Source: Flavobacteriales bacterium
GTDB taxonomy: Bacteria; Bacteroidota; Bacteroidia; Flavobacteriales; TMED113
Assembly (NCBI GenBank): GCA_002696965.1
Contig: NZUB01000028.1
Coordinates: 1-9,155 of the forward strand
Length of the DNA stretch: 9,155 nucleotides
Reading direction: 5' to 3'
Numbering within the stretch: position 1 is the first letter of the stretch; every line of letters begins with the position of its first letter. Shown here one piece after another: positions 6,300-9,155 of the stretch. The position numbers were made by a program, and so were the translations under genes. A model generated the notes under the pieces. That model was not told the DNA's origin, did no database searches, and saw only the letters and a list, made by a program, of their open reading frames with translations.

Positions 6300-7265
6300 A
6301 TGAATAGAGTTTTAACCGGTATTCAAAGTTCAGGAGCACCTCACTTGGGAAATGTGCTAGGAGCTATGTTACCAGCAATCGAACTTTCAAAAAAAAATAA
6401 ATCATTTTTATTTATTGCTGATCTGCATTCATTAACCACTATTAAAAATAAAGACCTGCTGTTTAAAAATACTTTAGAAACTGCTGCTGCATGGATGGCT
6501 TGCGGACTAGATACAAAAAAAAATATATTATATAGACAATCCGACATTCCACAAGTAACAGAATTAATGTGGTATTTAAACTGTGTCACACCTTATCCAA
6601 TGTTAGCCAATGCACACTCGTTTAAAGACAAATCTGAAAAATTATCAGATGTAAATGCTGGCTTATTTACATACCCCGTACTAATGGCAGCAGATATCAT
6701 TTTATATAATGCTAACATAGTACCTGTAGGAAAAGACCAAGTCCAACATTTAGAAATCACAAGAGATATCGCAAATAAATTTAATAATATCTATGGAGAA
6801 ACATTTATTATACCTCAAGCTAAATTAAAAAAAGACAATATGATTATCCCTGGAACAGATGGACAAAAAATGAGCAAATCATATGGGAATACTATTGATG
6901 TATTTGAAGATGAAAAAAGATTAAAAAAACAAATTATGGGAATTGTAACTGATAGTAAAGGACTAGAAGACCCTAAAGATCCTGATGAATGCAACATCTT
7001 TCAAATATATAAACTACTAGCATCTGAGGCACAAGTCGCAGAATTAAAACTAAGATATATAAAGGGGGGCTACGGATATGGGCATGCAAAAACTGAATTA
7101 TACCACCTTCTATTAGAAAAATTCAAGGAACCTAGACAGAATTTTAATAAACTAATAAGCAATCCTAAAATAATAGAGAAGGAGTTAAAAAAAGGTGCTG
7201 AGCAAGCGAATAAAGTTGCAAATGATGTGTTGGAAAAAGTTAAATCCAATCTTGGTTTAATGTGA
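6300..7265 (+). CDS. trpS: Tryptophan--tRNA ligase
   Basis: This is tryptophanyl-tRNA synthetase, a class I enzyme that activates tryptophan with ATP and charges tRNA-Trp in the cytosol as a homodimer. The 321-residue length is normal. The Rossmann-fold signature is TGIQSSGAPHLGN (6-18), with HLGN in the HIGH position. Tryptophan-binding and dimer segments include FLFIADLHSLTT (36-47) and TYPVLMAADIILY (124-136), followed by VGKDQVQHLEITRDIA (143-158). The ATP-binding loop is GQKMSKSYGN (188-197). The start at 6300 leaves only four residues before TGIQ, as is usual, and no Shine-Dalgarno site precedes it. Two A9 tracts (6389-6397 and 6515-6523) lie in the first quarter of the gene. The TGA lies inside the 3' end of the peroxiredoxin gene on the other strand (9-bp overlap). 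Identification is firm. Confidence 0.98.
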   Translation: MNRVLTGIQSSGAPHLGNVLGAMLPAIELSKKNKSFLFIADLHSLTTIKNKDLLFKNTLETAAAWMACGLDTKKNILYRQSDIPQVTELMWYLNCVTPYPMLANAHSFKDKSEKLSDVNAGLFTYPVLMAADIILYNANIVPVGKDQVQHLEITRDIANKFNNIYGETFIIPQAKLKKDNMIIPGTDGQKMSKSYGNTIDVFEDEKRLKKQIMGIVTDSKGLEDPKDPDECNIFQIYKLLASEAQVAELKLRYIKGGYGYGHAKTELYHLLLEKFKEPRQNFNKLISNPKIIEKELKKGAEQANKVANDVLEKVKSNLGLM

Positions 7266-7886
7266 ACTTAAATAATCTGCAACACCTTCATGTGACTCCT
7301 TCATCCCATCTTCACCAGGCTTCCAATTAGCGGGACAAACCTCGCCATGTGACTCATGAAACTGTAAAGCGTCTAAAATCCTTATAGCTTCATCTACATT
7401 TCTTCCTAAAGGAAGATTATTAACTAATTGATGTTGAACAACACCCTCCTTGTCAATTAAAAATAAACCTCTATAAGCAATCATACTGCCAGTGGCAACC
7501 AATTCACCTTCTTCATTGTAATCATATTCTCCATTTAACACATCATAAGCATCGGAAATAAGCTTATCAGAATCTGCAATCAAAGGATATGTAATGCCCT
7601 TTATTCCACCCTTCTCTTTGGGGACTTGCAACCAACCCCAATGAGTTTCTGCAGTGTCGGTAGAGCAACCAACAACAACACAATTCCTTTTTTCAAATTC
7701 TGCTAGTTTTGTTTGAAAAGCATGTAATTCCGAGGGACATACAAAAGTAAAATCTTTAGGGTAAAAAAATAGAACTATATATTTCTTATTTAGGAATTGA
7801 TCTAAAGAAAAATCTTGAACAGATTCCCCACCATTAACAATTGCATTTGCTTTAAAACTTGGCGCTAAGCCACCTACTAATCCCAT
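7257..7886 (-). CDS. Typical 2-Cys peroxiredoxin (AhpC/Prx1 class)
   Basis: This is a cytosolic thiol peroxidase that reduces hydrogen peroxide and organic hydroperoxides. The 209-residue protein has the active-site block YPKDFTFVCPSE (42-53), with Pro43, Thr47 and the peroxidatic Cys50. The conserved Arg139 is in AYRGLFLID, and the resolving Cys184 is in GEVCPANW near the C-terminus. These show a typical dimeric 2-Cys enzyme. Extra cysteines are Cys69 and Cys74 (NCVVVGCSTD). The GGLG position reads GGIKG (93-97) and the C-terminal YF motif is replaced by DYLSSH, so the two features linked to over-oxidation sensitivity in eukaryotic Prx are not both kept. The start MGLVGGLAPSF is normal. A good promoter motif stands 26 bp upstream, so it is probably its own transcript even though the protease gene lies upstream on the same strand. 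Its reductase (AhpF, thioredoxin) is not in the window. Confidence 0.96.
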   Translation of the reverse strand: MGLVGGLAPSFKANAIVNGGESVQDFSLDQFLNKKYIVLFFYPKDFTFVCPSELHAFQTKLAEFEKRNCVVVGCSTDTAETHWGWLQVPKEKGGIKGITYPLIADSDKLISDAYDVLNGEYDYNEEGELVATGSMIAYRGLFLIDKEGVVQHQLVNNLPLGRNVDEAIRILDALQFHESHGEVCPANWKPGEDGMKESHEGVADYLSSH

Positions 7887-7912
7887 AATTATAACAATTT
7901 AAATTAACATCT

Positions 7913-7920
7913 CAAATGTA
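7913..7920 (-). promoter_or_regulatory. TAnnTTTG -7 promoter element for the peroxiredoxin gene
   Basis: On the - strand the bases TACATTTG match the Bacteroidota sigma-A -7 consensus TAnnTTTG exactly. The element lies 26 bp before the peroxiredoxin ATG, in the 55-bp gap after the protease stop. A start of transcription a few bases downstream would give a leader of about 20 nt. A clear -33 TTG is not seen about 19-21 bp upstream; the region there is A/T only. A perfect palindrome, AATTTAAATT, lies between the motif and the ATG, but such palindromes are expected in DNA this AT-rich. Confidence 0.55.
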
Positions 7921-7941
7921 GTGTATTTTTTATTTAATTAA

Positions 7942-9155
7942 CTACTGAATTATTATATTTTTACTTAATACCTCTTGTTGATTTAAATCTTTGGATTCAT
8001 TAATTAATTGAGCATTATATACACCGGCTGGTAATTCTGAAATATCCAATTCTATATTCTGTTTTAAATTTGACTTAGATATAATTAATTGACCCAGGGC
8101 ATTAAATAATTTTAATGAAAGTGTCTCTGTAAAAAAAGTATTAAAAGTAAATTTTAAATATGTACTTGATGGATTAGGATGTATTTTTAGTGAAGCAAAG
8201 GGCTTATTAACCATATTTAGATTTGTATCATCACATATCCCATCTTCATTTTCATCATATAAACAATTACCCAGGCAATCATATCCAATATCAGCATATA
8301 TACATGAGTCATCATTTATATTAGCGTTTGGATTGTAATTACATGCATCTTGATCTAAACAGCCTAAAATAATTAAACTTTCCTCACTACACGGTTCAAT
8401 ATTTTGCATTTCTACATATGTCATAATAGTGTTTTTGATAATATCATGAAATTTCAGTATAATACCTCCTCCTGACACATATGACCAGGTGTGGCAATAG
8501 CTCATAATAGTCCCAATTTCTGGTTGAGGATTATTAATATAATCCTGACATTCGCCTGATGATATTTCCTCAAAACTTGCACAATTATCAATTGGCCCAC
8601 CTTCCCATCCACACCACTGAGTATGATTTGCTCCAAAATTATGACCTAATTCATGAGCAAAGCAATAGATATTCCAGAAAAAATAAGGAACTGGTAAATT
8701 AATATACTCTGTCTCACTTGTTAAATTGCTACTGAATCCATAGCCATTCCATTCACTCCCAACACCATTCAAAAATGCTATTCCCCCTGTTCCTGTATTA
8801 GATCTTTTAGAAAAAAGATGCACTAAATCTCGATCAACTGACAAAAGAGATTCGTTAGTATACCAATTCTCTCTTAAAGCTAATAACATGTCTTGTGGTG
8901 CATTTATAAAAGATGCGTAAGGATCTTCCACTTCCCAAACCTGAGCAGAACTAGATTTTAGACCAATATTTATCTCTTCTATAAAAAGTTCATTAACAAC
9001 TGCTATAATTTCTAAGGCCCAATCGATAGCTTCTTGATAATTAGGAAAAGACTGATAAGTAAAATAATCTATCTCTATTGCTATATCTACACACTTTGAT
9101 TCAGATGAAGCTTGATGTGTTTCATGAGGAATAGATAAAGTGTTATCTAATAAAT
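7942..9155 (-). CDS. Secreted metzincin-type zinc metalloprotease with type IX sorting domain (N-terminus outside window)
   Basis: This is a secreted zinc endopeptidase of metzincin type, resembling reprolysin/M12B. The frame has no stop up to the right edge, giving 403 visible codons. The GTG at 8931-8929 is an internal Val, not a start, because the upstream residues (VDIAIEIDYFTYQSF, then AIDWALEIIAVVNELF) are a typical protease-domain beginning. The zinc site is HELGHNFGANH (8655-8623) and the Met-turn is IMSYC (8508-8494); both fit HExxHxxGxxH and metzincin rules. A six-cysteine module follows: GCLDQDACNYNPNA...DDSC (8364-8302), then DCLGNC and the acidic DENEDGICD, which looks like a calcium-binding loop. 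The last 80 or so residues (about 8196-7945, from ASLKIHPNPSS to SKNIIIQ) are a Por/type IX secretion C-terminal sorting domain. Many cysteines fit an extracellular place. Signal peptide and propeptide would lie beyond the window. The substrate is unknown. Confidence 0.9.
   Translation of the reverse strand, partial: LLDNTLSIPHETHQASSESKCVDIAIEIDYFTYQSFPNYQEAIDWALEIIAVVNELFIEEINIGLKSSSAQVWEVEDPYASFINAPQDMLLALRENWYTNESLLSVDRDLVHLFSKRSNTGTGGIAFLNGVGSEWNGYGFSSNLTSETEYINLPVPYFFWNIYCFAHELGHNFGANHTQWCGWEGGPIDNCASFEEISSGECQDYINNPQPEIGTIMSYCHTWSYVSGGGIILKFHDIIKNTIMTYVEMQNIEPCSEESLIILGCLDQDACNYNPNANINDDSCIYADIGYDCLGNCLYDENEDGICDDTNLNMVNKPFASLKIHPNPSSTYLKFTFNTFFTETLSLKLFNALGQLIISKSNLKQNIELDISELPAGVYNAQLINESKDLNQQEVLSKNIIIQ

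Noticed and set aside
125..6997. Several 60-110 residue frames opposite hppD, the antiporter, aspS and trpS.
   Set aside because: They lie antisense or out of frame within well-identified genes and show no family motifs; they are shadows.
7942..8931. Treating the GTG at 8931 as the start of the metalloprotease.
   Set aside because: The frame stays open for 74 more codons to the window edge and encodes a protease-domain-like beginning; GTG here is an internal valine.
1..9155. tRNA/rRNA genes, CRISPR arrays, insertion sequences, phage or defence genes.
   Set aside because: No cloverleaf-like sequence, regular repeat-spacer pattern, terminal inverted repeats or transposase/integrase motifs seen; gene content is housekeeping plus one secreted protease.

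Overview
The window looks like ordinary chromosomal DNA from a marine-type member of the Bacteroidota, most likely of the Flavobacteriales. The evidence is strong AT richness, A-rich start regions without clear Shine-Dalgarno sites, a TAnnTTTG-type promoter motif, and a secreted protease. That protease carries a Por/type IX secretion sorting domain and a GCxDxxACNYNP cysteine module, which is common in marine flavobacterial surface proteins. It contains ten protein-coding genes, two of them cut by the window edges, and no RNA genes, mobile elements or CRISPR arrays that I can see.

Layout. From the left edge, the 3' end of hppD (tyrosine catabolism) is followed after 6 bp by a CPA-type cation/proton antiporter with an acidic repeat-containing tail, both on +. 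On the - strand, aspS is followed after 1 bp by a DUF554 membrane protein whose stop codon overlaps the antiporter's stop. From a divergent gap at about 4233-4308, tadA and a bacilliredoxin gene run on +. They meet a plsC-like acyltransferase/gatC pair on -, in which the two genes overlap by 14 bp. From a second divergent gap at 6231-6299, trpS runs on + and overlaps the 3' end of a 2-Cys peroxiredoxin gene on -. Upstream of the peroxiredoxin, also on -, is a metzincin-type secreted protease that continues past the right edge.

How the genes fit together. Four of the ten genes act on tRNA charging or modification (aspS, tadA, gatC, trpS). Two are thiol-redox proteins (bacilliredoxin, peroxiredoxin). 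The rest concern membranes, ion transport, amino-acid catabolism and secretion. This is a compact mixture of housekeeping genes, with tail-to-tail overlaps and little non-coding DNA; no gap reaches 300 bases.

I looked for an undescribed multi-gene system and found no convincing evidence of one. The points most worth a second look are the modular secreted protease, the antiporter's altered N-D motif and repeat tail, the gatC/AspRS question, and the repeated A9 tracts inside essential genes.
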